From Bacteroidia bacterium (lineage in GTDB: Bacteria; Bacteroidota; Bacteroidia; B-17B0; Aurantibacillaceae), in the NCBI GenBank assembly GCA_016787785.1, contig JAEUTO010000006.1:186001-250000 (forward strand): a DNA stretch of 64,000 nucleotides, given 5' to 3'. The position numbers were made by a program, and so were the translations under genes. This document shows, in pieces, positions 1 to 8,533 of the stretch. Numbering within the stretch: the stretch's first letter is position 1; each line of letters opens with the position of its first letter. The notes under the pieces were generated by a model, which saw nothing but the letters and a program-made list of their open reading frames with translations, was not told the origin of the DNA and ran no database searches.

Positions 1-1
1 A

Positions 2-1894
2 ACCACAAATAGCTGTGTTTCAGTTATGGAAGGTAATGAAGCTGTGGTTATACCAAATAACGAAGGTAAACGTACAACCCCCTCTGTTGTTGCCTTTGTA
101 GAAGGTGGTGAACGTAAAGTGGGCGACCCGGCAAAACGCCAGGCAATTACTAACCCACGTAAAACAGTTTATTCAATTAAACGTTTTATGGGTCATACTT
201 TTGACGAGATCACAGGCGAAGCAGCCCGTATGCCATATAAAGTAGTTAAAGGCGACAATAATACACCGCGTGTGGAAATTGACGACCGTAAATATACTCC
301 TCAGGAAATTTCGGCTATCATTTTACAAAAAATGAAAAAAACTGCCGAAGATTTTTTAGGAACAGAAGTTACAGATGCAGTAATTACTGTGCCGGCTTAC
401 TTTAACGATGCGCAACGTCAGGCAACTAAAGAAGCAGGCGAAATTGCAGGCTTAAAAGTAAAACGTATCATTAACGAACCTACCGCTGCTGCTTTAGCTT
501 ACGGTATGGATAAAAAAGGAAAAGACATTAAATTAGTGGTGTTTGATTGTGGTGGTGGAACGCATGACGTGTCTGTGTTAGAATTAGGTGATGGCGTTTT
601 TGAAGTAAAATCTACTGATGGTGATACACATTTAGGTGGTGACGACTTTGACCAGGTAATTATTGATTGGTTAGCAGACGAATTTAAAAAAGATGAAGGG
701 TTAGACTTACGTCAGGATCCAATGGCATTGCAACGTTTAAAAGAAGCTGCCGAAAAAGCTAAGATCGAATTATCAAGTTCAACTTCTACAGAAGTAAATT
801 TACCATACATTATGCCGGTTAATGGTATACCAAAACATTTGGTTAAAAGTTTAACACGTGCAAAATTTGAACAATTAGCGGATAGCTTAATTCAACGTAC
901 TATCGAACCTTGTAAATCGGCATTAAAAAATGCAGGTTTATCAACTGCAGAAGTAGATGAAATTATTTTAGTAGGTGGTTCAACACGTATCCCGGCTGTA
1001 CAAGCTGCTGTAGAAAAATTCTTTGGTAAAGCACCAAACAAAGGTGTTAATCCGGATGAGGTAGTTGCTTTAGGCGCTGCTATACAAGGTGGTGTGTTAA
1101 CAGGAGAAGTAAAAGATGTGTTGTTGTTAGATGTTACGCCTTTATCATTAGGTATCGAAACAATGGGTGGTGTATTCACAAAATTAATTGAGTCGAATAC
1201 AACTATACCAACAAAAAAATCGCAGGATTTTAGTACCGCTGCAGATAATCAACCGTCTGTACAGATCGTTGTATATCAGGGTGAACGTCCGATGGCGCGT
1301 GATAACCGTAAGTTGGGTGAATTTAACTTAGATGGTTTACCACCAGCACAACGCGGTGTGCCGCAAATTGAAGTTACTTTTGATATTGACGCAAATGGTA
1401 TTTTAAATGTAAGCGCAAAAGACAAAGCAACAGGTAAATCGCACAACATTCGTATCGAAGCGAAGAGTGGTTTAAGCCAGGAAGAGATCGATCGTATGAA
1501 ACGCGAAGCAGAAGCAAACGCCGATTCAGATAAAAAAGCGAAAGAAGAAGTTGATAAACTGAACGAGGCAGATGCAATGATCTTCCAGACAGAAAAACAA
1601 TTAAAAGAGTTTGGAGATAAAATTCCTGCGGAGAAAAAAGCACCAATTGAAAATGCTTTAACAGAATTAAAAGCTGCTCATGCATCAAAAGATATCAATA
1701 AAGTAACTGCCGCGCTTGCCACCATGAATAGTGTTTGGGGCGCAGCAAGCGAAGATATGTACAAAGCGCAACAAAACGCAGGTGCAAATCAGCAAAATAA
1801 TACTGCCGATCCAAATAACAACGGTGCGCAAAACGACGCTAATAAAACTGGCGGCGAAAATGTAACCGATGTTGATTTTGAAGAAGTGAAGTAA
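2..1894 (+). CDS. dnaK: Chaperone DnaK (Hsp70), 5' end outside the window
   Basis: ATP-dependent Hsp70 chaperone that works in the cytoplasm with DnaJ and GrpE. The frame is open from base 2 (TTNSCVSV before the first Met at 26), which matches the end of the usual DnaK N-terminal motif, so the gene runs off the left edge and only about the first ten codons are missing. Visible marks are [21 protein letters not shown], the phosphate-2 loop [10 protein letters not shown] (many DnaKs have DLGGGTFD here), the [11 protein letters not shown] segment, the linker [15 protein letters not shown] and the C-terminal DVDFEEVK tail. The C-terminal lid carries a Q/N-rich low-complexity stretch. It is followed directly by a strong terminator, so it probably ends its transcript. 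Confidence 0.98.
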   Translation, partial: TTNSCVSVMEGNEAVVIPNNEGKRTTPSVVAFVEGGERKVGDPAKRQAITNPRKTVYSIKRFMGHTFDEITGEAARMPYKVVKGDNNTPRVEIDDRKYTPQEISAIILQKMKKTAEDFLGTEVTDAVITVPAYFNDAQRQATKEAGEIAGLKVKRIINEPTAAALAYGMDKKGKDIKLVVFDCGGGTHDVSVLELGDGVFEVKSTDGDTHLGGDDFDQVIIDWLADEFKKDEGLDLRQDPMALQRLKEAAEKAKIELSSSTSTEVNLPYIMPVNGIPKHLVKSLTRAKFEQLADSLIQRTIEPCKSALKNAGLSTAEVDEIILVGGSTRIPAVQAAVEKFFGKAPNKGVNPDEVVALGAAIQGGVLTGEVKDVLLLDVTPLSLGIETMGGVFTKLIESNTTIPTKKSQDFSTAADNQPSVQIVVYQGERPMARDNRKLGEFNLDGLPPAQRGVPQIEVTFDIDANGILNVSAKDKATGKSHNIRIEAKSGLSQEEIDRMKREAEANADSDKKAKEEVDKLNEADAMIFQTEKQLKEFGDKIPAEKKAPIENALTELKAAHASKDINKVTAALATMNSVWGAASEDMYKAQQNAGANQQNNTADPNNNGAQNDANKTGGENVTDVDFEEVK

Positions 1895-1920
1895 GTTTTA
1901 AAGTTTAATATGAATGAAAG

Positions 1921-1953
1921 ATCCCTTTAGTGAAAGCTAAAGGGATTTTTTTG
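1921..1953 (+). terminator. Rho-independent terminator of dnaK
   Basis: Perfect 10-bp stem ATCCCTTTAG / CTAAAGGGAT with a 6-nt loop, followed by a T tract. It starts 27 bases after the dnaK stop codon. Confidence 0.9.
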
Positions 1954-1980
1954 TTTTAAGTAATTGTTGTACTATATTTA
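1950..1980 (+). promoter_or_regulatory. Likely Bacteroidota-type promoter for the PAS/PP2C fusion gene
   Basis: TTTG at 1950-1953, a 19-base gap, then TATATTTA at 1973-1980, close to the TTTG/TAnnTTTG consensus of Bacteroidota sigma factors. It lies 10 bases before the ATG at 1990. The -33 element overlaps the T tract of the dnaK terminator, which is a compact arrangement. No experiment supports it. Confidence 0.4.
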
Positions 1981-1989
1981 TAGTATTAA

Positions 1990-4323
1990 ATGAAAAAGAT
2001 CCACCCAAGTACCACGCTTGCTGTTGTCCTAAATCTTGGGTCAATTGTTTGTCTCTTTTTGGGTTACACTTTGCCGGCTTCTATCTTATCGGTGGTAGCC
2101 TATTTTGCTTCTATTAAAGAGGTTTCAAAATATACCAGTTGGTATCAATTTATTACAGTTTTTGTTTCTGCATTTTTAATTGGCGCTTCTTTAGATCTTC
2201 CATTCGATCACTTTCCTCTTTTAACCATTGCTTTATTAATTGCCGGTTTTGGTTCTATTTTACGTATCGTATTTTTTACCACTTTTTCTTATACCGGTTA
2301 TTCATGGTTCGAACCTTTAATGTTTGGCCTGGCCTTTATATGTTATTTAATTGGTAATTTAATTTTCCCATACGGTTGGCAAGGTTGGGCTTTTCCTTCT
2401 GTAATAATTTTATTTGCCGGCGTTTTAGGTTGGGGAATTTTAAAAGATAAAAAACAGTTAAAGATCCACTCGGGTGGCTACCGTGTGCAAATTGGTAAAC
2501 CTGCTAACGAATTTGCTTTACCCGATCAAAATGGAGAGATCGTAAAGCTTTCTGATTTTAAAGATAAACGTCATTTACTTTTAATATTTGTGCGTGGCGA
2601 TTGGTGTCCGGGTTGCCACATGATGTTGCGTACCTACGAAAAAAATAATGATAAATTCCAGTCGAAAAATATTTTGGTGATGGCGATTGGTCCCGATCCT
2701 ATTGGTGTTAACCGGGGAATGGTAGAAAAATTAGGCCTTGATTTTAAAGTATTATCTGATGAAGGACAAAGAACTGCTATGGTATATGGTGTTCAGTTAA
2801 AAGAATACGATAATGATTTTGCCGAGAAGTATGAAGAAGGTATTCCATTACCTGCTTCTTTTTTAATTGATAAAAGTGGTGTAGTGCGTTATGTTTCTCG
2901 TCCTGATAAAGTAGGTGAGTTCTTAAATCCTTCTTTAATTTTTCCGATCATCGAAGAGTTGGATGGAAAATACAGAACATCCAAAGATGCTGCGGAAGAA
3001 GGAGCGTCGCTTAAGGAAACATCTTCTAAAAAAGCTTCTAACAGCCAGGAAACAAAGAAATTCGAAGACGAAATTACTTCATTAAAAAAACAATTAAGTA
3101 ATTACGAAAGTATTATCGATCAGGCAAATGATGCTATGATCGTAATTGATATTGTGGATGGAAAAATACACCAGTCAAATCCAAGCGCTGCCAAGTTGTT
3201 AGAATATACGGAAGAAGAATTAGAAAAACTTTCTTTATTTGATCTCCATCCAAAAGAATATCTTCAAAAAAGTTCGAGCATTGTTGCTGATGTATGGGAA
3301 AAAGGCGGTTTAATCTATAAGGACATCCCTTTTATAACAAAATCGGGAAATTTAATTCCGGTTGAATGTTCTGCCAAAGTAGCGCCTTTCGCGGGTCGCC
3401 CGGCTATTGTAATTTACGCGCGTGACATAACCGAGCGTTTGCGTTTGGAAAAAGAGATCAACGAGCAACGGCATCAGATAGATGAAAAGAATAAAGATAT
3501 TTCAGATAGCATCGAATATTCAAAACGTATTCAGCAATCTATTTTTATTGAGAAAGAAAAATTAAAGCAATACGCACCCAATTCATTTATCTTTTTTAAA
3601 CCGCGCGATGTGGTGAGTGGCGATTTTTATTGGTTCACTAACTATGATATAAAAGAAGATCTCCACTCAGCAGAGGGTTATCAATATAAAGCAGGAACAA
3701 ACATTTTAGTTGTTGCAGCTGTTGATTGCACAGGGCATGGGGTTCCGGGCGCCTTCATGAGTATTATTGGCAATACGCTCTTAAATCAAACACTAAATAA
3801 TCTTAGTGTAGATTCAGCCGGACGTGCTTTGGATTATGTAAATTCTGAGCTTAAAAAAAGTTTAAATAAGAACAGTAACGAAACACCTTTGCGTGATGGT
3901 ATGGATATGGCTTTATGTTGCATTGATATTAAAGGCATGCGTTTAGAGTTTGCGGGTGCAAACAATCCACTCTATATTGTAAGGAATAAGGAATTAATAG
4001 AATTTAAAGGAGATAAACAACCGATAACAGCTTCTATGGATACGGTAGCAAAACCTTTTACAAATAAATTATTCGATCTTCAAAAAGGCGATGTTATTTA
4101 TTTATTTACCGATGGTTATGCCGATCAGTTTGGTGGAGAGCATTTGGAAGGAACAAAGTCAGGCGGTAAGAAATTTTTATACAAACGTTTTAAAGAAACA
4201 CTAGTGAATATGCAGGATCAATCCATGGATGAGCAAAAAGCCACTTTGTATAATACCTTCGAAAAATGGCGAGGTTCTTTAGCACAGGTTGATGATGTGC
4301 TTGTAATTGGTATTAAAATATAG
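1990..4323 (+). CDS. Membrane protein with peroxiredoxin-like, PAS and PP2C (SpoIIE) domains
   Basis: A 777-residue fusion. Residues 1 to about 155 hold roughly six hydrophobic membrane segments. Residues about 165-315 form an AhpC/TSA thioredoxin-fold domain with a WCPGC motif near residue 206. A short coiled coil leads to a PAS domain (about 370-480), then another coiled coil, then a PP2C-type phosphatase domain of the SpoIIE/RsbU group from about 530, with FKPRDVVSGDF, DCTGHGVPGAFMS and a C-terminal FTDGYADQFGG acidic motif. PP2C domains of this kind dephosphorylate serine or threonine on anti-sigma antagonists or similar partners. The layout suggests a redox- or ligand-gated membrane phosphatase. 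No partner switch gene is adjacent. The physiological signal is unknown. Confidence 0.85.
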   Translation: MKKIHPSTTLAVVLNLGSIVCLFLGYTLPASILSVVAYFASIKEVSKYTSWYQFITVFVSAFLIGASLDLPFDHFPLLTIALLIAGFGSILRIVFFTTFSYTGYSWFEPLMFGLAFICYLIGNLIFPYGWQGWAFPSVIILFAGVLGWGILKDKKQLKIHSGGYRVQIGKPANEFALPDQNGEIVKLSDFKDKRHLLLIFVRGDWCPGCHMMLRTYEKNNDKFQSKNILVMAIGPDPIGVNRGMVEKLGLDFKVLSDEGQRTAMVYGVQLKEYDNDFAEKYEEGIPLPASFLIDKSGVVRYVSRPDKVGEFLNPSLIFPIIEELDGKYRTSKDAAEEGASLKETSSKKASNSQETKKFEDEITSLKKQLSNYESIIDQANDAMIVIDIVDGKIHQSNPSAAKLLEYTEEELEKLSLFDLHPKEYLQKSSSIVADVWEKGGLIYKDIPFITKSGNLIPVECSAKVAPFAGRPAIVIYARDITERLRLEKEINEQRHQIDEKNKDISDSIEYSKRIQQSIFIEKEKLKQYAPNSFIFFKPRDVVSGDFYWFTNYDIKEDLHSAEGYQYKAGTNILVVAAVDCTGHGVPGAFMSIIGNTLLNQTLNNLSVDSAGRALDYVNSELKKSLNKNSNETPLRDGMDMALCCIDIKGMRLEFAGANNPLYIVRNKELIEFKGDKQPITASMDTVAKPFTNKLFDLQKGDVIYLFTDGYADQFGGEHLEGTKSGGKKFLYKRFKETLVNMQDQSMDEQKATLYNTFEKWRGSLAQVDDVLVIGIKI

Positions 4324-4328
4324 ATCTC

Positions 4329-5669
4329 TTGACTCAAAAACTTCCTCTCGGTAAACAAATCGCTTATGCTTTTGGCATGATGGGCTGGAGCATCATGATC
4401 AATCTTATCAGTGTAATTTTAGTTTATTTATACATTCCACCAACAAGCAGTGGCTTACCGAATTTAATTACGCAAGTTGCTATTTTTGGGATCTTTAATG
4501 TTATAGCAATTGTTACTGCCAGCGGTAGATTAATTGATGCTGTATACGATCCGTTCATCGCGCAGTTCAGCGATCAAAGTAAAAATCCCAAAGGAAGAAG
4601 AATTCCTTTGATGAAATTAGCCATCATTCCTTCGCTTATTTTTTGTTGCCTTGTTTTTTATCCTTTAAAGCAGGAGGAAAGTACTTTAAACATTGTCTGG
4701 CTGGTTTTTATGTTGATAGGTTTTTATGTATCATCAACAACCTATATCATTCCTTATAACGCATTGCTTCCGGAGTTAGCGCCGGGCTCGGAAGACAAAG
4801 TGCGCTTAGCCACCTGGCAATCGGTTGGTTATGTATTTGGTATTGGTATTGCCTCTAACGCTTTTAATCTCACCGATGTTTTGCAAAATTCTTTTGGCAT
4901 TGCTTCAAGAATTTCTGCACTACAATTAACCATTCTTTTAATGGCGGTTTTGGCTGCTGTTTTTATGCTGATCACTGTTTTGGCGATAGATGAAAGAAAA
5001 TACTGCGACAGTAAACCAAGCGCGGTGCCAATGAAAAAAGCATTGCGACAAACATTGATCAATAAAAATTTCCAGTTATTTATTGTTGCTGATTTCTCTT
5101 ATTTTATTGCTGTTACAATTATTACTTCTGGTTTAATGTATTTTGTTACCGTATTGCTGCAGTTGCCCGAAACTATTGGTAACAAACTCATGATCATGAT
5201 GGTGCTTGTATCGTTTATCTTTTACCCGGTAATTAATTACCTTGCAAAAAAAATTGGAAAGAAAATAATTGTTATTGTATCGTTAGCGTTATTAGCGATC
5301 ATTTTTTTAGGAATTTATTTTTTAGGAAAGACAAGTATCAGCGCCGAATTACAAATTTATACACTTATTGCCTTCGCAGCAATTCCACTAGCTTCGCTAA
5401 ATATTTTACCTAATGCTATTCTTGCTGAAATTATCGAAAAAGATACCGCTGAGACCAACGAAAATAAGGAAGCGATTTATTTTGCAGTGCGTTACTTTTT
5501 TGTGAAGATCGCACAAACCTTTGGTATTGCTTTATTTGCCATGTTCTTAATTTACGGTAAAGATGTTGGCAATGACTTTGGAATTCGCCTGAATGGAATA
5601 TTGGGTTTTGTACTTTGCTTTTTAGCGGCACTAATTTTTACAAGATTTAAAGAAAACAAAACCAACTAA
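4329..5669 (+). CDS. MFS transporter of the GPH (sugar:cation symporter) family
   Basis: 446-residue inner-membrane transporter with about twelve hydrophobic segments. The motif RLIDAVYDPFIAQFSDQSKN near residue 65 matches the conserved loop of the glycoside-pentoside-hexuronide (MelB-like, MFS_2) family. The start is a TTG at 4329, only five bases after the preceding stop codon, so it is probably co-transcribed with the PAS/PP2C gene; no ATG gives a complete first helix. Substrate is unknown: GPH members also move lipids and lysophospholipids. The gene is convergent with a fatty-acid methyltransferase cluster, which makes a lipid-related role possible but unproven. Confidence 0.85.
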   Translation: MTQKLPLGKQIAYAFGMMGWSIMINLISVILVYLYIPPTSSGLPNLITQVAIFGIFNVIAIVTASGRLIDAVYDPFIAQFSDQSKNPKGRRIPLMKLAIIPSLIFCCLVFYPLKQEESTLNIVWLVFMLIGFYVSSTTYIIPYNALLPELAPGSEDKVRLATWQSVGYVFGIGIASNAFNLTDVLQNSFGIASRISALQLTILLMAVLAAVFMLITVLAIDERKYCDSKPSAVPMKKALRQTLINKNFQLFIVADFSYFIAVTIITSGLMYFVTVLLQLPETIGNKLMIMMVLVSFIFYPVINYLAKKIGKKIIVIVSLALLAIIFLGIYFLGKTSISAELQIYTLIAFAAIPLASLNILPNAILAEIIEKDTAETNENKEAIYFAVRYFFVKIAQTFGIALFAMFLIYGKDVGNDFGIRLNGILGFVLCFLAALIFTRFKENKTN

Positions 5670-5678
5670 TGGTTTAAT

Positions 5679-5850
5679 ATATCTTCCCTACGGGACTTAA
5701 AAAAAACTATATTTATTTTTCTGCCAATATTTGACTCCTGCGGAGTCGTAAAACATTTACGAATTTTGCAATTAGGGTATTGCCATGTTACGGACAAAAT
5801 ATTGGTAGAAGAGAAGTAGAAAGCAAAATCAAGTCCCGTAGCGACGATAT
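5679..5850. repeat. Nested palindromic repeat element
   Basis: The gap between two convergent genes holds an imperfect inverted repeat. ATCTTCCCTACGGGACTT near 5681 pairs with AAGTCCCGTAGCGACGATAT at 5831. CTGCCAATATTT at 5721 pairs with AAATATTGGTAG near 5798. Inside is a perfect hairpin, GACTCC TGC GGAGTC, at 5733-5747. It codes for no plausible protein. It resembles the dispersed palindromic intergenic repeats seen in many Bacteroidota genomes, but only one copy is visible here. Confidence 0.6.
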
Positions 5851-5863
5851 ATTTTCAGGCAAT

Positions 5864-7102
5864 TTATCTTCCTGTATTATTCGGCCTCGTATAAACCAAT
5901 TGCATTACGTTGATATTACGCATAGCAAAAGCCGCCTCGCAGTAGCACAAATAATAATTCCATTTGCGGATAAAATAATCGTCAAAGTCGAGTGCCTTCA
6001 CTTTATCAATATTCTTATTGAATTCCTGATGCCAGATCTTTAAAGTATGCGCATAGTCAAGACCAATATCTTTCAGGTCAACCAAAGTAAGATCACAGGT
6101 ATCATTAATAGACTTGTTGATAGCAGCTACTGAAGGCAATAAAGAGCCCGGAAATATATGTTTCTGGATCCAGTCAACGCCATTCTTTAAGCTCTCAAAG
6201 CGCGAATCAGGGCAGGTAATTACTTGCAGGGCAAAAATGCCATCCTTTTTCAAAAGATCACTGCATTTTTTAAAATAAGTAGTGTAAAATTCTGCACCCA
6301 CAGCTTCCAGCATTTCAATTGAAACGATCTTATCAAATTTACCCTCAATCAAACGGTAATCTTTTAATACAACGGTAATTTTATCGGTTAAGTTCTCTTT
6401 TTCAACACGCTCTTTCGCTAATTTATATTGCTCTTCAGAAATAGTAACCGTAGTAATTTTACAGTTATAGTTTTGTGCAATGTAAATAGCATTGCCGCCC
6501 CAGCCACTACCAATTTCTAAAACGTGATCGCTTGCTTTTAAATTTAGTTGTTTGCATAAACGATCGTACTTGGCTAACTGCGCTTCTTTTAAGGTCATGC
6601 CTTCTTTTTTAAAGTAGGCGGAAGAGTAGGTCATGGTCTCGTCTAAAAAAAGTGCAAAAAATTCGTTGTTGAGGTCGTAGTGTGCAGATATGTTCTTTCT
6701 CGAACCACTTACGCTATTGCTTCTTTTTAAATGATAGAGTTTATTGGCAATTTTAAAAACGTTTAATGCCAGACTTTTTGTTGTACTTCCTGATGCTGTA
6801 GGAGCGTTATCTACATTTAATAAAAACCATTTAATAACGTTGGTAATATTATCTGTATCCCATTCTCCGTCAGTATAGGATTCGCCAAAACCAATGTCGC
6901 CGTACAATACACAACGCTTAAAAAAATTGGGACTGTTAATTTCAATATTTGCTTCAACATTGCTTCCGCCATTACCGATCTTCACTAACTGGCCGCTAGG
7001 CAAAGTTAGGTTGAGTGTACCCAATTGCATTTTAGAAAGAAGATCTAAGATCACTTTCTCATAAAAGCCTTGTTTTGTTGATATGGTGGTTACTGTTGAC
7101 AT
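5864..7102 (-). CDS. CFA-type SAM-dependent fatty acyl methyltransferase
   Basis: 412-residue enzyme of the cyclopropane-fatty-acyl-phospholipid synthase superfamily, which moves a methyl group from SAM to the double bond of a phospholipid acyl chain at the membrane. It has HYDLNNEFFALFLDETMTYS around residue 140, the SAM motif LEIGSGWGGNAIYIAQ near 190, and IQKHIFPGSLLPS. In place of the usual E. coli-type active-site Cys (YSCAY) it has YSSAY, and the FEHVG/LHTIG segments read MLEAVG and LQVITCPDSRFE. It may therefore make methyl-branched rather than cyclopropane chains. It is the last gene of a same-strand lipid cluster starting at 12731. ATG start at 7102. Confidence 0.85.
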   Translation of the reverse strand: MSTVTTISTKQGFYEKVILDLLSKMQLGTLNLTLPSGQLVKIGNGGSNVEANIEINSPNFFKRCVLYGDIGFGESYTDGEWDTDNITNVIKWFLLNVDNAPTASGSTTKSLALNVFKIANKLYHLKRSNSVSGSRKNISAHYDLNNEFFALFLDETMTYSSAYFKKEGMTLKEAQLAKYDRLCKQLNLKASDHVLEIGSGWGGNAIYIAQNYNCKITTVTISEEQYKLAKERVEKENLTDKITVVLKDYRLIEGKFDKIVSIEMLEAVGAEFYTTYFKKCSDLLKKDGIFALQVITCPDSRFESLKNGVDWIQKHIFPGSLLPSVAAINKSINDTCDLTLVDLKDIGLDYAHTLKIWHQEFNKNIDKVKALDFDDYFIRKWNYYLCYCEAAFAMRNINVMQLVYTRPNNTGR

Positions 7103-7173
7103 TTATCCTAATCACGAATTTAAGAATATTAACCTAAAAATAGACGAATTTTTTGTCTAATCCTTACATTTTT

Positions 7174-7971
7174 TTAATCGTTTTTATACTTACGAAAAAC
7201 GTCCTTTTGTAGATCTTGATTTTCGCCTTTTTTGTGATATGGGATCTTTTTTCTCCAGAGTTTCAGGGCATTCCAGTGAATTAAAGTAATAATTTTGAGG
7301 GTAATAAATGGAAAACGGATACTGTACCAAAATAAATTCCCATTATTTATAGGCTTTTTAAGCCCGGTTAAAGTGCTTATAAAAATGCGTTCTCCACCTT
7401 TGAACGTGTCTATCTTATTATTTAGTTTTTCTGTTGGAATTACCAGATTGAAATCAAAATTGGCATCATGGTCCATAAAAGGCGATACATAAAAATACTT
7501 TGCAGTATTTAAATGGAAAGTATTTTCGCTTAAATTTTCTTTGGATAAAAGATAGGGCTTCATTTCTCCAAATGTATTTCCAACTTCTGCAATACAACAA
7601 ACAGGCTGATCTTTTTCATCAAAACAATAATAAAAAGAAACCGGATTAAAATTATAACCCAACACATTTAAATTGGTAAGTAACATTATTTTTGTTGGAG
7701 CAGGTGTAACACTATTCTTCTGCAAATAGTCTAAAATATGCTGTTTGGTTGTTTTGCTTTTATCGGGGTTCTCAATTGGCAATTGTAAATGCTCATTATC
7801 CCTGAAGCTAAAAAAATTAAATCTATTATGACTGAAGAATAACAGTTTCTTTCTTAATTGTTCTATTTCATCCAGATCAATGTAAAACATAAATACGTTG
7901 TAATGAAACCTATGTGATGCAGGCTTCATGCGGTTATGCATTACAGTGGCTTTATATAAACAACTATTCAC
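7174..7971 (-). CDS. DUF1365 family protein
   Basis: 265 residues; recognised by the N-terminal NSCLYKATVMHNRMKPASHR and FMFYIDLDE segments, NPVSFYYCFDEKDQPVCCIA, and FYVSPFMDHDANFDF. The family has no settled biochemical function but is found almost always beside CFA-type methyltransferases and COG2907 flavoproteins, as here. A GTG start at 7971 is favoured because the conserved NSCLY segment follows at once. Its start codon abuts the left array of CGAAT repeats. It probably acts with the neighbouring methyltransferase in acyl-chain modification (inference from context). Confidence 0.85.
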   Translation of the reverse strand: MNSCLYKATVMHNRMKPASHRFHYNVFMFYIDLDEIEQLRKKLLFFSHNRFNFFSFRDNEHLQLPIENPDKSKTTKQHILDYLQKNSVTPAPTKIMLLTNLNVLGYNFNPVSFYYCFDEKDQPVCCIAEVGNTFGEMKPYLLSKENLSENTFHLNTAKYFYVSPFMDHDANFDFNLVIPTEKLNNKIDTFKGGERIFISTLTGLKKPINNGNLFWYSIRFPFITLKIITLIHWNALKLWRKKIPYHKKGENQDLQKDVFRKYKND

Positions 7972-7973
7972 TT

Positions 7974-8025
7974 CGAATTACGAATAAAATACGAATTTAC
8001 GAATCAATACCCTATTTTCACGAAT
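7974..8025. repeat. Left CGAAT array flanking the GxxExxY gene
   Basis: Five copies of CGAAT, mostly within ACGAATT, begin at 7974, 7981, 7992, 8000 and 8021. The last copy runs into the stop codon of the GxxExxY gene. The array is in inverted orientation to the ATTCG array at 8467-8533. Two further single CGAAT copies lie at 7115 and 7145 in the next gap. Confidence 0.6.
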
Positions 8026-8426
8026 TATCCTTGTTCAATATTAACAAGTCGTTTACTAATTATCCCTTTTGATGAAAAATTTATAAGAAGAGCTAACTGT
8101 AATTTACTAGATAATAGGTATTGATTGACCTGATCGATATTAGATTTTGCAAAGCGATCATTCTTTTTTAATTCAATGATTATTTTGTCTTCTACTAAAA
8201 AGTCCAGATATAGTTTGCCAACTAACTCCCCCTTGAATTTTAATGGTGCATAGAACTGTTCTTTAAAGGTTAATCCAGCATTTTTGAAGGCAATTGCCAT
8301 AGCTTTTTGATAATATTTCTCAGCGTGACCAAATCCTAACTCATTAAATACTTCAAATGCACAGCCAATTATTTTATAGCTTAATTCAGGATAAACAAGG
8401 TCGTTTCTTTTAAGTTTGCCTTCCAT
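8025..8426 (-). CDS. GxxExxY protein (PD-(D/E)XK nuclease-like)
   Basis: 133 residues. The signature G-H-A-E-K-Y-Y sits in FEVFNELGFGHAEKYYQKAM, and LYLDFLVEDKIIIELKKND gives the D and ExK pattern of the PD-(D/E)XK nuclease fold. Family length (about 125-135) is complete, so it is not truncated. Its function is unknown in the literature I know of. It has no evident link to lipid metabolism although it sits inside the lipid cluster, and arrays of CGAAT/ATTCG lie on both sides in inverted orientation. The start is the ATG at 8426. It may be a small mobile or selfish cassette (inference). Confidence 0.85.
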   Translation of the reverse strand: MEGKLKRNDLVYPELSYKIIGCAFEVFNELGFGHAEKYYQKAMAIAFKNAGLTFKEQFYAPLKFKGELVGKLYLDFLVEDKIIIELKKNDRFAKSNIDQVNQYLLSSKLQLALLINFSSKGIISKRLVNIEQG

Positions 8427-8466
8427 AATACTAAGATATTATTTAATACTATTCCTAGTTGCTACG

Positions 8467-8533
8467 ATTCGTAGATTCGCATCAATTCGTTTTCGCAGTT
8501 ATGCACCCGGATTCGTATATTCGTACTAATTCG
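8467..8533. repeat. Right ATTCG array flanking the GxxExxY gene
   Basis: Six copies of ATTCG begin at 8467, 8475, 8485, 8511, 8519 and 8529. Reverse-complemented, the outer end (CTACGAATTAG, then TACGAATATACGAAT) resembles the outer end of the left array (CTTCGAATTACGAATA). The array enters the 3' end of the flavoprotein gene and supplies its last codons and stop (ACG AAT TAG). Confidence 0.6.

Noticed and set aside
7974-8533. CGAAT/ATTCG arrays as a CRISPR or iteron origin
   Set aside because: Units are only five to seven bases, spacing is irregular and there are no unique spacers of constant length; no replication gene or Cas gene is adjacent.
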